Origin: Stichopus chloronotus
Taxonomy: Eukaryota; Echinodermata; Holothuroidea; Aspidochirotida; Stichopodidae
Assembly (NCBI GenBank): GCA_021234535.1
Contig: CM037838.1
Coordinates: 28,621,969-28,685,968, forward strand
DNA length: 64,000 bases
Direction: 5' to 3'
Positions 14,710-26,395 of this stretch are shown here, piece after piece. Position 1 is the stretch's first letter; the number at the start of each line of letters is the position of its first letter. A model generated the notes under the pieces. The model saw nothing but the letters and a program-made list of their open reading frames with translations. It was not told the DNA's origin and searched no databases. Both the position numbers and the translations under genes were made by a program.

Positions 14710-17410
14710 GAATGTTTTGTAACGTGGCATTTAATTACCCCAACTAATCTGTGCAACTCACAAGTGCATAACAAATGTACAGGATACTTACAGTCAAAAG
14801 CATCTTTTCATCTATTCTTTGAAACATCTCAAACCTTGTCATGGGTATATCTCTTAATTTTTTCTTACTATATATATATTAAGACTGTGCCCCATTTTTT
14901 TTTGTGCAGGGAAATCGGTGTTTGTTTCACAGAACAATGTAACCTTCCCCCACAACTCACTGGTGGGGGTATTCATAGTATAGATACAGTACTTACACCT
15001 TCCTTCTCTAAGCAAGATTTAAGACTGACAGAAGCAACGGGTAAGAATACGTCTATGATGTGATGTGAATGAAGGACAATAATCGCCTTAACAAGAATAA
15101 GTTTCTCACAGACAGAAATTCACACTCAAAAAATGATTTGAGCAACCAAACTTTCAAAATTCAAATGATCGAGCGTCCATAACTCATGTTATTAATGCAT
15201 AATGTTTTGAGGAGACGAAGCATTTCTAGATGTTTATTGGTGAACCTAAATGGTTTAACAATTAAGGCTAATTTCTGGACAACATGCCAACATGGTGCAT
15301 TAAAAACATAGTATTTCTCTTTCAATTTGAACAAATTGTTCTACAGTACTACTGATTTGGGAGATCTGTCATTGCAGTATGTGTTCTCTCACTACACACA
15401 CCAAATACTATACATAGCACTTACTACAGCGTCAGAAGATTCAGACAATTTGAATAATTTATAATGCATTAAATTACAAAGACTACGGTATAATCCTTTT
15501 TTGTTTTTTTTCACTTGGAAATGAGAATAAGCAGACAACAGTTAATTGTTGCACAGCGTACAAATTTTAAAGGCTGCAACTGAGGTAAGATACTACCCAG
15601 TGGCAAAGTAGGCCTAGATAATACCAGAGGCACTGAACACTTTTTTTTTTCACCCACTGGCCTGTGGACAAAGGACATAGGTACAGCAGGCTGCTAAGTT
15701 TTGACTAAAAGAGAAAAAAGAAAAATACAAAAAAAGGCAGCAAACATCAATTACACCACTTTATAGCTGCCTGTGTCATTAATGAATGTAATTAATGAAT
15801 GTAACTGAAGGCCTATATGTCCAATGGAGTAGGCCTACTTTTCAAGTGCAGGTACAGTATATCAGTATTGACCAAAAAAATACTAAGAACATAACTTGTC
15901 AGACCCAAAGTTATGTAAAATGGAACAACTGATTACCACTTTCTGTCAGTTTACAGAATTTTGTTAGCCAAACATTCAGCTGTATAAGTCAGTTTCTAAT
16001 GGATAGTATTTGCAGAAAGCAATACTTCTGACTGTTTTGCAAGATTTAACAGACAAGTACAGCACAAGACAGTAGCCCTCTGCAGCACTGTCCTTACATC
16101 ATCTCTTACAGTGAGAAGTCACCCAAGACATTGCCTACATTCTAAAAATGAGAGCCAAAAATAGCTGCATTAAAAACAAAATACCACAGCAATGTTTGGT
16201 ACGCACCTTTGCATCAAACATAAAATTAGCAAAAGCAGTCCATTGTGTGAACAACTTCATGCTACAGTATTGCATGACAGCACATATCAACATGCACCAA
16301 TACTTTGTACAGTATGAAGGGACTAACCTACAATAGACTCAGCTTGTTCTATACTTGAGATCAATCACTCACCAACTGCACACACACATATATACACATG
16401 AATGCCTTACAAAGAGTAGCTGAGATCACACTGCAAAAAGAGAGCCAAGGAATTTCTGGTATGCAAACAATTTTCCTTATAGTGACAGTTTCCCATACCC
16501 CTAAGTGTATTTGTGTCAAGAAGTCATTTGTAAATTGTGTTGCCCCAACACCCCCAGAAAGGATTTTGTAACCATTTCAGTAATCCCTAAAGAATGTGGA
16601 CTTCCAGACATAGTTGTTGTCACAATGGAAGAATAATGCCCAGCAGTGTCTGCTTTCAGTTGGAGACTGTGGGTCCACTTTCCCTTCCCCAAAAGATGAA
16701 AATTCCATCCAACAACTTATCACAGCATCCAGAATTCCAATTGCTGTTTGTTATTTCAAGGGCCTATTCAACCAATTCTGAGTTTGACAACAGGGGCCAC
16801 TGGCATATGTATAACCAGTGTACTTGTAGGCACCTACAGTACATGGCTGACAAAATCTTTAGAGTGCTCACTGTACAAATTCAGCTGAAGGTGTAGGTCA
16901 GTCTGCTATTGCTGCTACTCCATTCAGATGCTCCTTTCAAAGTCGTTCACAATTACAGATCTTAAACTGATCTTGTACAGCTGAGGACTGACTATTCATA
17001 ATTGTGTACCATAATTGAGGACAAACTACCCATAAAATAACATGCACAAGCTCACAAGCACCCAGTGGGCCAGATACGTTACTATTTTACGGTATATGCA
17101 GCCTTCCTTGTTGGCAAATGCAGTTAGTCCTTCAGTATTACCCAGCATATCAGTCCTTTGGTTTCACAAACGTGATGTGAATTGTCGACACTCAACATTA
17201 TGACAACTCTAAAAAAAAAATTAGTGTTACACTTGAGTGATGATTGCACGCATCACTGAAGAACTTTCACAAAAGATGTAGGCCTAGCACTGTACCTTCT
17301 TTCCTTCATATTTGCAATAACACAAGTGGTACTGTACAGCACATACATAAGTAGGAATAGTACCTCCGTGCACTCAATTTTGGGTCAGCTATGCAGTTTG
17401 CCATGTGGAA

Positions 17411-17416
17411 TTTATT
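17411..17416 (-). terminator. Polyadenylation signal for the unnamed 17.5-25.7 kb gene
   Basis: AATAAA on the minus strand, 91 nt after the TGA at 17507. The spacing suits a short 3' UTR and supports this terminal exon as the gene's end. Confidence 0.45.
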
Positions 17417-17506
17417 TTCATCGACAAAAATCACAAGTTAAATCACATGAATTTTCTTGAACTCTAGGTAACATATGAACAGTCACTTTAGTTACAGACA
17501 TGTATT

Positions 17507-17893
17507 TCAGTCTACAGTACTCTTGTTTCTGATTGCGATGGCACCTACGTTCGCTTTACAGTACCTGTGTAAATAAGGGAACCGCTCAGCCTGAGGGTTC
17601 TTTGCTGCAATTGCACTACACTTCAATCTCTCACAGGCAAAAACAGCCGAGCAAGATTCTGCTGGTTGGATGACAGCACACTCTCTGTGCATGCTTGCCA
17701 TGTCTGTGTCTTTGACAAACTGATATATGGATGCCAACAACAGAACGACTTTGTTCCCTCTCTCTATGTCCTCTCCTGACCTTACCTCATTCCCATCAGT
17801 GAGACAGACAACATTCATTGACATATTATTTGTGTCTGACACAAACCCACAGGGATGAAGAAGAAGAGTAAAATGAGTCCCTCTGTGATGACT
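17507..17893 (-). CDS. Unnamed gene (17.5-25.7 kb), terminal exon
   Basis: Acceptor GTTGTTTCACCCTTCAG, phase 0 in, matching the 19.0-kb exon. Open for 128 codons to TGA at 17507-17509. Begins SHHRGTHFTLLLHPCGFVSD and includes NMSMNVVCLTDGNEVRSGED, KVVLLLASIYQFVKDTDMAS and the Cys-containing RECAVIQPAESCSAVFACER. A possible internal donor (AATGAG|GTAAGG) lies 107 nt from the acceptor, so a shorter form is possible. Confidence 0.55.
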   Translation of the reverse strand, partial: SHHRGTHFTLLLHPCGFVSDTNNMSMNVVCLTDGNEVRSGEDIERGNKVVLLLASIYQFVKDTDMASMHRECAVIQPAESCSAVFACERLKCSAIAAKNPQAERFPYLHRYCKANVGAIAIRNKSTVD

Positions 17894-20800
17894 CTGAAGG
17901 GTGAAACAACGGGATGAGAGGTCTCTGTTGAGGTACAGGCAAACTAGATAGATCAGAGGATAGTTGCCTCATACAGAGGATTATCATGGGCAACTTTGGC
18001 CTGCAGAATGGACTCACCATCACAAGGGAAGTAAGTGAGGAAGGGCAAGAAAAAAAAAAAGGAAAATTCAGTAACAGAAAGCCTGTACAATAACACCGAC
18101 ATGTATACGGGTAGCTTAGCTTTACAACTTCTTACACACTTCCTAACTTCTTAGGCTAGCACATGCCGACAGGGTACCACCAAATCAACATAAAACTCAG
18201 TCTTAATGTGATCATGAATACCGATTATTAAACGAGTCCCCCGTGGTTTTCTGCGGCTCACAAATATCACATCCATCAATTTTGGGTTCAGCACCGACAG
18301 TAACATAGAAAACAACTGGAAGCCGTCCAAGTGGTGCAGACAATACAACAAGCTTGTCATGTGTGAAAAATGAGCTACAGTACAACGATTTGAAGCAAGC
18401 AGAGTGTCAGCAGCACTCTCGGATTTTGACCAAGAGAGCAGATAAGAATATTTACATGGTGGACGGCTGTACATTTTCCTTTTTCCGTTGACCAGGTTGG
18501 GATTGGCTGTTGGAAGACAGCCGACAAAAACAGAACTCCCAAAAATCTGGCAATTGCTGAAAGTCCTACATCCCTGCAATCAGGTACATAGAGGTTGAGT
18601 TTCCTCAGTTTGCATTAATTTCTGAAAACACAGGGAAGAAACTGCTGTTGACTGTCGAGTCCTAAGAACATTTCCAAGAAAAATGACAATCATAAAGTTG
18701 CTGACCACGTACAAATGATATCAGAATGGTGCTGACATCGCACTTCGGATATCATGTAAATGTAGGTAAATGATCCAGAATCGCTTTCAGCGGTCGGATG
18801 CGACTTCCACCTGTCTTGGTCACTACTTCCTCTTCAGTCCAGACATCTCAGAAAGATATGGTCCTCTTTTTAACCTGCTCACTCCACGTCCCACCTTTCT
18901 CATAAAGATATTTTGTAGAATGTAATTAAGTGTTCAAAAGTCTTCTCACTCACTCCCTCCCCTTTCTCTCTCATAACGATGGCATACAGGATATTGAATA
19001 CATGATGGTTCTGACTTACGACTTGATCCCCCTTGCAGAAATCAGATCGTCTGCCTCGCAGAGCCTGGACCCCGTCGGGCCGGATCACTGATATCGCGTA
19101 CACATACGAGGTGTCCCATACATTCTCATTCACACGCCACAGTTTCCCCACCCTAGAAGAAGCTGTAATAAATTCAAACTCACTCAAAGTACAAGACTGT
19201 TTTTTTTTGCTAGAGAATTAGTAGCAAAAATGACAACCAATGACAATGAGTCTGTCATTTCGAAGTGGAACTGACCAAAGTAAGGGTGGATGCAACTTCA
19301 AGGATATCCATTAGGCAAAATTTAAACCATAAATACCATCTACTAGACACATGACAAATGAAAAAAGTTGATACAAGCATTATACTGACAAACAAGTGAA
19401 TACATGTCCATATCAATCGTGAATATTCCAAAAGAACTCAAAATGTGTGTAACTTGTACCCCTTTGTGAAGCATAATGTACCATTCAGTCAAGCAAGGTT
19501 GTGCAGTATGTTCATTGTGATTGGATGCCAATTGTAAAATTTTAATATGCATTACTCAAGTTTGCATGTATGGATATTCAGTTGTACATAATGAACTCAC
19601 TTCTTCAAGGGGCTATTCGGGTGGAGGGCAGTCTGGTGGCGGACAGACACGGGGAATGATCAAGTAGAAAACAGGTATCACGTGAGGGGGCAGCTTATCG
19701 CAGGGAAGTGTATGTCGGTTGGCTGGATGATTAGAGAACTCATAAAGAAGAGGAAGAGCTGATGAAGCAAAGGGGGTGTAACCGGTGTAAGAAAATCAGA
19801 CTGGATCTCACGTAATGAGCCTAAAGGGCCAAATAGTCCTCAGCAAGGACTATGCAGAGCCAAGTCTGGACAATCTCTACACTACCACTGTTGCATTTCC
19901 TGCTATTTATGTTCAAGGGGCATATTGAGTCGTTATTCCAAGAATTACTGTAGATGGGTGCAGCCACATGGCAATGTCAAAATATTTGAATTTTTTAACT
20001 TGGCTTGTACTGGCCAGAATGGCTGTGTGCATATGAATAAGTAAAAAGAGTCTGGCCATGAATTTTCAAAAACCAGTTTGAATCATTAATAATTCACTCA
20101 TTAGTGGTTCATTTGTGTACATGTGACACATCAGGATTCTGTTAGTTTGACCATTTGTCACTAGTGTGTGAAGGAAACTTGACAGGTTTAGGACAATTTA
20201 GCAAATTTGTAAAACAACTCAAAGATGCCAGCTTTGAGTATGAAATTGAAAAAAAAAAAAAACTTGCCCCACAGGGTTGCTGAGAAAGCACAGAAAAGAT
20301 GGAGATGACACAATCTGCACTTGCACAAGATACAGTCTACACACTCTTACCTTTGGATGCTCAGGTAAACAAATTGAAATATTAAACATTTACCAAAACC
20401 TGAGAAATATGAAAGAATCCTGGAATAAATGAGAAGAAAGAAGAACTGGACTTGAAGTGGCTCATTGAACTGATATCAATAAATTTGTGGTGATTTTGAA
20501 GGGTATAAGCACATGACTATAATTACAATTAGCATAATTAGTCACGTTTCACATCCAATAGTTACGAACACTGACAAAATTTCTGAATTTTTGTGACCCT
20601 TACTTGTACTGGTCCTTTGTATGTGAATAAGTACTCATATGAAACATGTCTGGTCGCAAATCTTCAAAAATAAATTTAATCATTAAATTAATCACTCATT
20701 AATGTCCCATTGTATGTGAAACATTGGGATTCCCTTAGTTTGACCATTTGCCATTGGTATGTTAAGGAAACCTGACAGGTTGAGGAAAAACTTTGTAAAT

Positions 20801-23800
20801 TTCACGAAACTCAATAGGCCTCTTTAACTGAGCCACCTAATGTACAAAAGGATAACAATTCCACCACGGCCCTCAAATATATTAAAGTTCCAAGAGAGTC
20901 ATCACATTTTATGAGCATAATTTGATTTACCGGAAATAATTCAACAAAAGTTAATGACATTCAGAGGGCTTTGAACCCAGCACTCTTCAGATCAATAAAT
21001 ATTCACATTTCCTGTCAATCACAACAGTGTGACATACTTCTGCAGACTCATTGTTTGCAGCTGAAAAGTACTTTGAGAAAACACTTTGCAGACAGCAAGT
21101 AATAAAAGAAGGTGTTCCAGAAAAGCACATATCTTTCCCAATGATATCTGAATGGTCTCAAAACTTCTTTTTCATGAAGCAAGGACAATCTCTGTCAATT
21201 TTGATGACAGAATCTGTACTGCAACGTACTACGCCAGGTTTTTGGTTTAGTCACTGCAGTGCTCTTGGACAAACTTCTATGACAAGTGGGTCAAGAGGAA
21301 CAATGCCCATACATTATTCGTACAGTAAATGCTTGGAAAAAATGCAATTCTAAAATCATAGAGACACATCACAACTTACAGTACCTGAGTTGCTTCCTCT
21401 ATGAGTTACAAACTCACCTGGCTCAGCAGAACAAAGTGAGTCTGTACTTCCATCAAAATATTGCTTGAAAGTCCTCAGAATTAACGGTTTGAAATCAGCA
21501 GCAGGTTGTTGGTCAAGTGCTGTCTGGATATATTTACATTCCTTATATCTGGCCTCTTCAATAAAAAAGGGTTGCCCACCCTTGCACCACAAAGTACGGT
21601 CACACGCTGTGTACGTACCAATTTTGCAACTACCACAGGAAAAACCTATACAGAGGATGTTATCCATACTTTACAATCAATACATTTGATATCAACTTTA
21701 ATCAATACTGATGGACCTCTGGGATGAGAGGACATAACTAACAAACAGAACAATATTCTTTGCAGTATACCTAACTAAATAATCCCTCTGTTTGGGCAAT
21801 AAAACCATTTAACAACAGCTTCACAAAGGTCACAAAACTTCACTTGGCAAAAGTACATCCCAAAGTCAAATTTAAAATCAATTGAGGTACCTGGAAATTT
21901 CCAGACTTTCCAAGGGGTCACTAAAAATACATCAGAGAGAGCTAAAAAAAAAAAAGAGGGAAATAAGTCTGATTGCAGAGTGGACAGAAATTATATGCTC
22001 ATCCTGGAGGAAAAGTTCCTGGTATTTTACTTTGTCCTGTTAGGTACAGTACCTTACAACTTATTTGTTTGTATAGGTTGTTCCTAGAATGCGAAATCTC
22101 CTAAATTCCATTTTACAAAAATTAGGATGATCCTTCAACTTGCTTTGTGGTCAGAAAAGTAATTTTCTTTTAAATTAGGAACTTGTTATCACTCTAGGAA
22201 TGTTGAAATGTCTATTGCTAGTTGCGAGAAATAATTAAATACTGTAAATGAAATGAAAACGGTAAAAAGTAACGAGTGATTGTCATCCAGGGACCATGTA
22301 ACTATTTAAATGGAACACTTAGCCTTGATAAATATCCAAACATACCTGCTTTGGTGTTTTACAAAGTACAAACGACTCACTTACGTGTCTCATCACAACA
22401 ACTGCAAAGTCACCTACAGCGCCAAGAACACTGGTCACATTTAACAATGCCTCTAGCACCTTACGATCTAATACCCGACCAGTATCTCCTTCCCATGAAC
22501 TCCATGAAGCCTGGTGGTTACTTCTGAAAATGCTACAGAGAACCTATAGGTGGTAGGTAGATGACCCCTCATCACTGACATTTTCCATGACTAGCAGGAA
22601 TCACCTTTGAGTCTGGCCCTAAGACAGCCTCAAAAAGTCAAGACAGTCTTCAAGATGATCTGGCATCTGTAGTAAGACTTAGCAAAGACACATGATGTTC
22701 ACAAGATCAAGCAATTCATGGAAATTTTAGCAATTAGCCGTCAAAACTCCAAATTACTCTTTTCTGATGAGATTTTACCTTTTTATCTACACTTTCTACT
22801 TAAAATTTTAACCTATAACCAGATACTGTATTTCTTGATATTGTGAGCTCCTGTTTCACCAAAAAATTACAAGTCATGGATGATAAACATTGTGGAAGTT
22901 ACAGGCAAACTACTGCAGAATGAGCCATGTCTTCAGTTTGATTTGTTTGTAAGCCAAATCTGAGGAATCTTACACAGTACAGTACTCTTTTAAGGGATAT
23001 TCCCACAGCAATGTTCCCTTTTGTTTGACTTTGCACTCATTTGTTCTCAAGATACCAACTTTTAGATCAATAACATTTCTCTGCACCACAATACACTCTG
23101 CAGACAGTCATACTCATCAAATGCACAAAAAACAGTCACATCCATTAAATCTTCCTCCACCAGCAATGTCCAATTACACCTCCTCAGAAAACTAACACCT
23201 TCCCCCTTCAATAAAGTCCCATCCAACAATTCAAAACAAACACACGAAAACATTCTTTTGGAACAGTGTACCTACTGAAGAATTTGAGTTTCATGAGGAA
23301 GAGTGGGGCAGGTGGTAACTGCAGGGATCAAAAGTGAAACATGATGTTGGAGCTTCCCAGAGTTTCCCTCTGAAAGCAATAGCTCAATTTTGTCAAAACT
23401 GGCTTTGAAAAGAGAGAGAAAAAATAATCACAATCACACCTGTGGACACAATAGAGTTTACATAAAAGCCAAACAATTCTGAATGGTTGTTTCACTTTAA
23501 ATGGCCACACATAGGAAAGCTACTGGTAAGATCAAAGTCCATTTCCCCCTGCATAAAACTGTACAGTAAAGAATACTGTACACTTGTACTCTAACACAAA
23601 CCAACCAAGCACACATGTAAATCCACAGGAGCAAATGAGCATTTTTCAACAAAACCAAGAACTGTGATAGGGGTTATGAGGGTGAGTTTGAGAAAGTTTG
23701 ATAAAATCAACTGCAAACTAGCATCCATGGAGTGTCACCATAACTAAGACAGGTGGACATTTACAATAGAAGGAATTTTCTCACAATACACGCCAACACC

Positions 23801-25676
23801 CAATTTGGTGACAATTTTTTAAATGTTATCCAGCAGTGAGTTAATGCCACTTGTCGATCCATGATTTTCCAAATATGTTGTTTCCCTTCCAAATGCAAAC
23901 CAAGGTGGGCACTGAGCAGGATTTCATGACAGGAGGTTAGATTCCAAAAAAATGAACCCTCCCGCTTCTTTCTACCCCTCCCCTCCTCTCCCCACATCTA
24001 TAATAAAGATGTAGCCCTGCATTTTATAGATTCTCGGTTCATTCTACGATTAACATCACACGATGGGATGTCTCTGAACAGCACATGCTTTGAGAATCTT
24101 TACGAATGTTCTTCAGGAAGGGGGGGGCCAAAATGCTCACTGGGATTTCCATTTTCTCTTTTAGGTTGTACAACAAATTGTAAGGGAGTTGCACCAGAAA
24201 AGATGGCCATAGATCCTTATCATCCATCTATAGGCTACAGTATGGCCACACACTCAGGCAGTTCCTCAATAATTGCCTTTTGAAAGTTTCAGGTCAGACA
24301 CTGCAAACTTTCCCAGCACACTTCACTGATGTGACTGACTATACCTGGTACCTGTGTGTAGAAACAGCCTACAGTACTCCACAAAGTGGCACTGAGGTCA
24401 GGGTGACACTTCTGACCTTTGAGGAGTTTTTTTTTCTTCTTCTTCTTTCTGTTATTTGTCTACCTTTTTGAGGGAGGAGGTATTTCTGGAATTTGTGATT
24501 CATTTGGCCAAATATTTTTGAAAACTTGTACTTCTATAAAGTTGGGGGAGAAAAGAGGTGGAACAACAATCTGATATGCAGTGCTGTGAAGGGAACGTAT
24601 TCTAAATGGTAACTGAGCAATTGCGGGTGAATCCACTAAAGCTAATACACAATGGCTGTGTCCTGTTTTGGAGAATTACAAATTTTGCACAGACAAAAAA
24701 AGAAGCAAAAACCAAGAAAGCATGGATATATTTCCCTGAATTTCTGAAACAAAGATGTGTTTGTACATCTTAATCCAGATATTCAGAGAACTAGCTTTAT
24801 TTTGTGTCATTAAAAAGCAGTGCCCAACCATGCGTATCTTGCTAAACAGGACGAAATAAGTGTACAGGCTACTTTGGCATAGGGTTGTTGGCTTTTTTTA
24901 ATTTTTTTTTAAAAACCATGATTTAATCATATTTTTAACAAAAATCATGATTTCAATTATGATTTTAATCAGCTTGATTTAAATCAAGCAACCCTGCCTT
25001 GGCGGATTCAATCTCTTCCCTTATGCTATGCATTGAGAAGCCTTCGAAAAATGTCAAAACCCTACCATACTAGTGATATTTTGCAAAACAGACTGAAGCA
25101 AGTGCATACTAGCTTTGGCCAATTCACTCTCCCTCCATCAGGCATCATTGAAAAGAATATTTCAGTTCTACACTCTTCGATGTCAAACAAAAGACTTTGA
25201 AAGTTCTAGGCTATTTTGTTTTGTTTTGAATCAGAATATCATGAGCCCGATAAAAAGTTAAACATGGTGTTGCATACTACGATGTAAAGTAGGCAGTAAG
25301 TGCTTGGAAAATACTGCATTGCTGCATTATGGTTAATTTCAAATCTTCAGTCCCAAAACAACATACAGTACTGTACATGTATGCTCACTGTTCTCCACAG
25401 TCTAGATTTCCCATCATGCAATTTACACCACTGTAAAGTAGAAAATTGTTCCTCAACTTCCAAAGAGAACATGCTATTGAGATGGTTTTGATCAGGAGAG
25501 AACTATTTCGCTAACATTTACATAATTTCAATCTTATTTTGATGGAATTCCACCCAAGTAATATGGGCCTATCGAAGTACTGTACAGCTCTGTAACACAA
25601 AGGAAACCAAATTCGACAACACTCACCGTAGGTGCATTTCAAAACTATCATGCAGTATCCCCCTTTAAAGTAAAAG
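17507..25676 (-). CDS. Unnamed multi-exon gene, Cys-rich protein
   Basis: No single long frame exists, but minus-strand exons with strong splice sites chain with consistent phase: 25627-25676, 24464-24662, 24352-24391, 24104-24227, 23276-23402, 22381-22523, (21891-21941), 21418-21645, 19020-19162, 17507-17893. A different 3' exon, 19613-19758, fits the same phase as 19020-19162. The product is about 590 residues from the first supported exon and lacks its N-terminus. It alternates short beta-like segments (YCMIVLKCTY, STAYQIVVPPLF) and helical ones (LLEALLNVTSV-like), then a Cys-rich part (about 21.5 kb). I see no signal or motif that names it. It might be an adaptor or scaffold with appendage-like domains, but that is a guess. 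An AATAAA follows the last stop by 91 nt. Confidence 0.6.
19020..19162 (-). CDS. Unnamed gene (17.5-25.7 kb), exon
   Basis: Acceptor TTTGAATTTATTACAG, donor CAAGTC|GTAAGT. Phase 1 in, 0 out. Codes SSRVGKLWRVNENVWDTSYV, YAISVIRPDGVQALRGRRSD and FCKGDQV. Its G+C and third-position G/C are much higher than in flanking DNA, a strong hint of coding. Confidence 0.66.
19613..19758 (-). CDS. Unnamed gene (17.5-25.7 kb), alternative terminal exon
   Basis: Strong acceptor (CCCCCTTTGCTTCATCAG), phase 1 in, fitting the 21.4-kb exon. Codes LPLLYEFSNHPANRHTLPCD, KLPPHVIPVFYLIIPRV and a CPPPDCPPPE tail with TAG at 19613-19615. A GTGAGT lies 13 bases after the stop. The plus strand is also open here in part, so strand is not certain. 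Confidence 0.38.
19975..20221 (+). repeat. Dispersed repeat, copy 1 (about 245 bp)
   Basis: Matches 20570-20816 in the same orientation at roughly 70% by eye. Shared words include CTTGTACTGG, ATGAATAAGTA, TAGTTTGACCATTTG and CTGACAGGTT-like blocks in the same order. It lies in an intron of the unnamed minus-strand gene. Confidence 0.75.
20570..20816 (+). repeat. Dispersed repeat, copy 2 (about 245 bp)
   Basis: Second copy of the block at 19975-20221, same orientation, starts 595 bp apart. Shared order of words, with small insertions, argues for a duplicated element rather than chance. Confidence 0.75.
21418..21645 (-). CDS. Unnamed gene (17.5-25.7 kb), Cys-rich exon
   Basis: Acceptor ...CTCTGTATAG (moderate), donor GAGCCAG|GTGAGT (strong). 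Phase 1 in and out, 75 codons. Begins FSCGSCKIGTYTACDRTLWC with four Cys, followed by FIEEARYKECKYIQTALDQQ and ILRTFKQYFDGSTDSLCSAE. The CxxC...C...C spacing could bind zinc or form disulphides; I cannot tell which. A second acceptor 14 bases downstream (GTGGTAG) would need phase 2. Confidence 0.65.
21891..21941 (-). CDS. Unnamed gene (17.5-25.7 kb), possible optional exon
   Basis: Acceptor with an 11-T run (CCCTCTTTTTTTTTTTAG) and donor TTCCAG|GTACCT. 51 nt, phase 1 in and 1 out, so it can be included or skipped without a frame change. Codes LSDVFLVTPWKVWKFP. The other two frames contain stops. Confidence 0.4.
22381..22523 (-). CDS. Unnamed gene (17.5-25.7 kb), exon with twin donors
   Basis: Acceptor TGTAGCATTTTCAG. 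Two overlapping donors: CAC|GTAAGT (exon ends at 22385) and GTAA|GTGAGT (exon ends at 22381). Only the second gives phase 1, needed by the next exon. Codes SNHQASWSSWEGDTGRVLDR then KVLEALLNVTSVLGAVGDFA and VVVMRHV, a helix-rich stretch. One other frame also closes early, so the frame choice is firm. Confidence 0.62.
23276..23402 (-). CDS. Unnamed gene (17.5-25.7 kb), exon
   Basis: Very strong acceptor (TTTTTTCTCTCTCTTTTCAAAG) and donor CTTCA|GTAGGT. Phase 1 in, 2 out. Codes SFDKIELLLSEGNSGKLQHH and VSLLIPAVTTCPTLPHETQI plus L, mixed amphipathic and hydrophobic segments. Confidence 0.62.
24104..24227 (-). CDS. Unnamed gene (17.5-25.7 kb), exon
   Basis: Acceptor ...GCCTATAG, rather weak, directly before ATGGATGAT; donor ATTC|GTAAAG. 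Phase 0 in, 1 out. Codes MDDKDLWPSFLVQLPYNLLY and then NLKEKMEIPVSILAPPFLKN plus I. Because an in-frame TAG precedes the ATG, this could also be an alternative translation start. Confidence 0.5.
24352..24391 (-). CDS. Unnamed gene (17.5-25.7 kb), small exon
   Basis: Acceptor CACCCTGACCTCAG, donor CACAG|GTACCA. Phase 2 in, 0 out. Codes ATLWSTVGCFYTQ. At 40 nt it is only supported because both neighbours need exactly these phases. Confidence 0.42.
24464..24662 (-). CDS. Unnamed gene (17.5-25.7 kb), exon
   Basis: Acceptor TAATTCTCCAAAACAG, donor AAAAAG|GTAGAC. Phase 1 in, 2 out, 65 full codons. It codes a segment with strand-like pieces: HSHCVLALVD, QLPFRIRSLHSTAYQIVVPP and FIEVQVFKNIW, ending in a Pro-rich link. 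This is one of the longest and clearest exons of the chain. Confidence 0.65.
24890..24999. repeat. AT-rich palindromic repeat (ATCATGATTT family)
   Basis: ATCATGAT- and GATTTAAATC-type self-complementary words alternate and end in ATCAAGCAACCCTG. I have the impression of similar words in many animal genomes, which I cannot check here. Confidence 0.5.
25627..25676 (-). CDS. Unnamed gene (17.5-25.7 kb), first exon I can support
   Basis: Acceptor CTCTTGTTTTAG and donor ACG|GTGAGT, both strong. Phase 2 in, phase 1 out. Codes FYFKGGYCMIVLKCTY; the next Gly is split with the following exon. The other two frames are blocked or out of phase. Confidence 0.55.
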
Positions 25677-26395
25677 CTAAAACAAGAGTGAGATTAAATC
25701 ACACAGGAAATGCCAATTTGATGTCTATCCTGTAAGGGGGTGATGTACCTTGCTGTGAGCACATACATGTTAGGGCTTTCACCTTTTATACTGTATCTTT
25801 GATCATGGAGAACTATAGACACTATACAGTATACATGGAGAGAACAGAAGCACAGTAGTTTAATTAAATCCCTGGTGTACATGCAGAGCATGAAGTTTGG
25901 AGATACAAATTTATCGAATAAAGCTGCCTAGAGGTCAATTGTAACGGCTTCTCATTATGTGAAATGAAGTCTTTCATATATCCATTCCTGTGATTATAGG
26001 CATTTATATTAAAATAAGTGGGTCTATAATACAGTAATTTGCATTTCCTGGCTACTTTTGTACTTAGGAAACAAATTGGTCTGTATCTATTCTCATGTAG
26101 CCTAGATTCAAGCAAGATAAATTTGCGAGATATTAACCTTCTTCCGACAAACAGCTAAACACATCGGCAGGAGGGTGCTTTAAATGAAAACAAATATCAC
26201 ACATGGGAACTCCATCTTTTGTTTTAGTGTGATTCAAAGCCACCATGTCATTATCAGCATCACATTACAGAAGTGTCTACACCTTTAATACCAACACTTT
26301 TAATACCAACATGGAGGCCCTGTGTGTATAGAAAGGAGTATGAGGGCACAAACAAATTCTTCAGAGTTCTAGGTACCCTTCCCCAGCTGCTGTAC

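Noticed and set aside
18151..18579. 142-codon minus-strand frame after an acceptor-like TACCTGATTGCAG, phase 0
   Set aside because: It fits the phase of the 19.0-kb exon, but composition is AT-rich, no usable donor keeps the frame, and the length is near what chance allows in this window. It may be an alternative 3' exon but I do not annotate it.
23062..23253. Minus-strand frame with several Cys and Trp (next to the 23.3-kb exon)
   Set aside because: It begins beyond a stop in the frame of the neighbouring exon and has no acceptor. The 23.3-kb exon instead uses the donor at 23270-23275.
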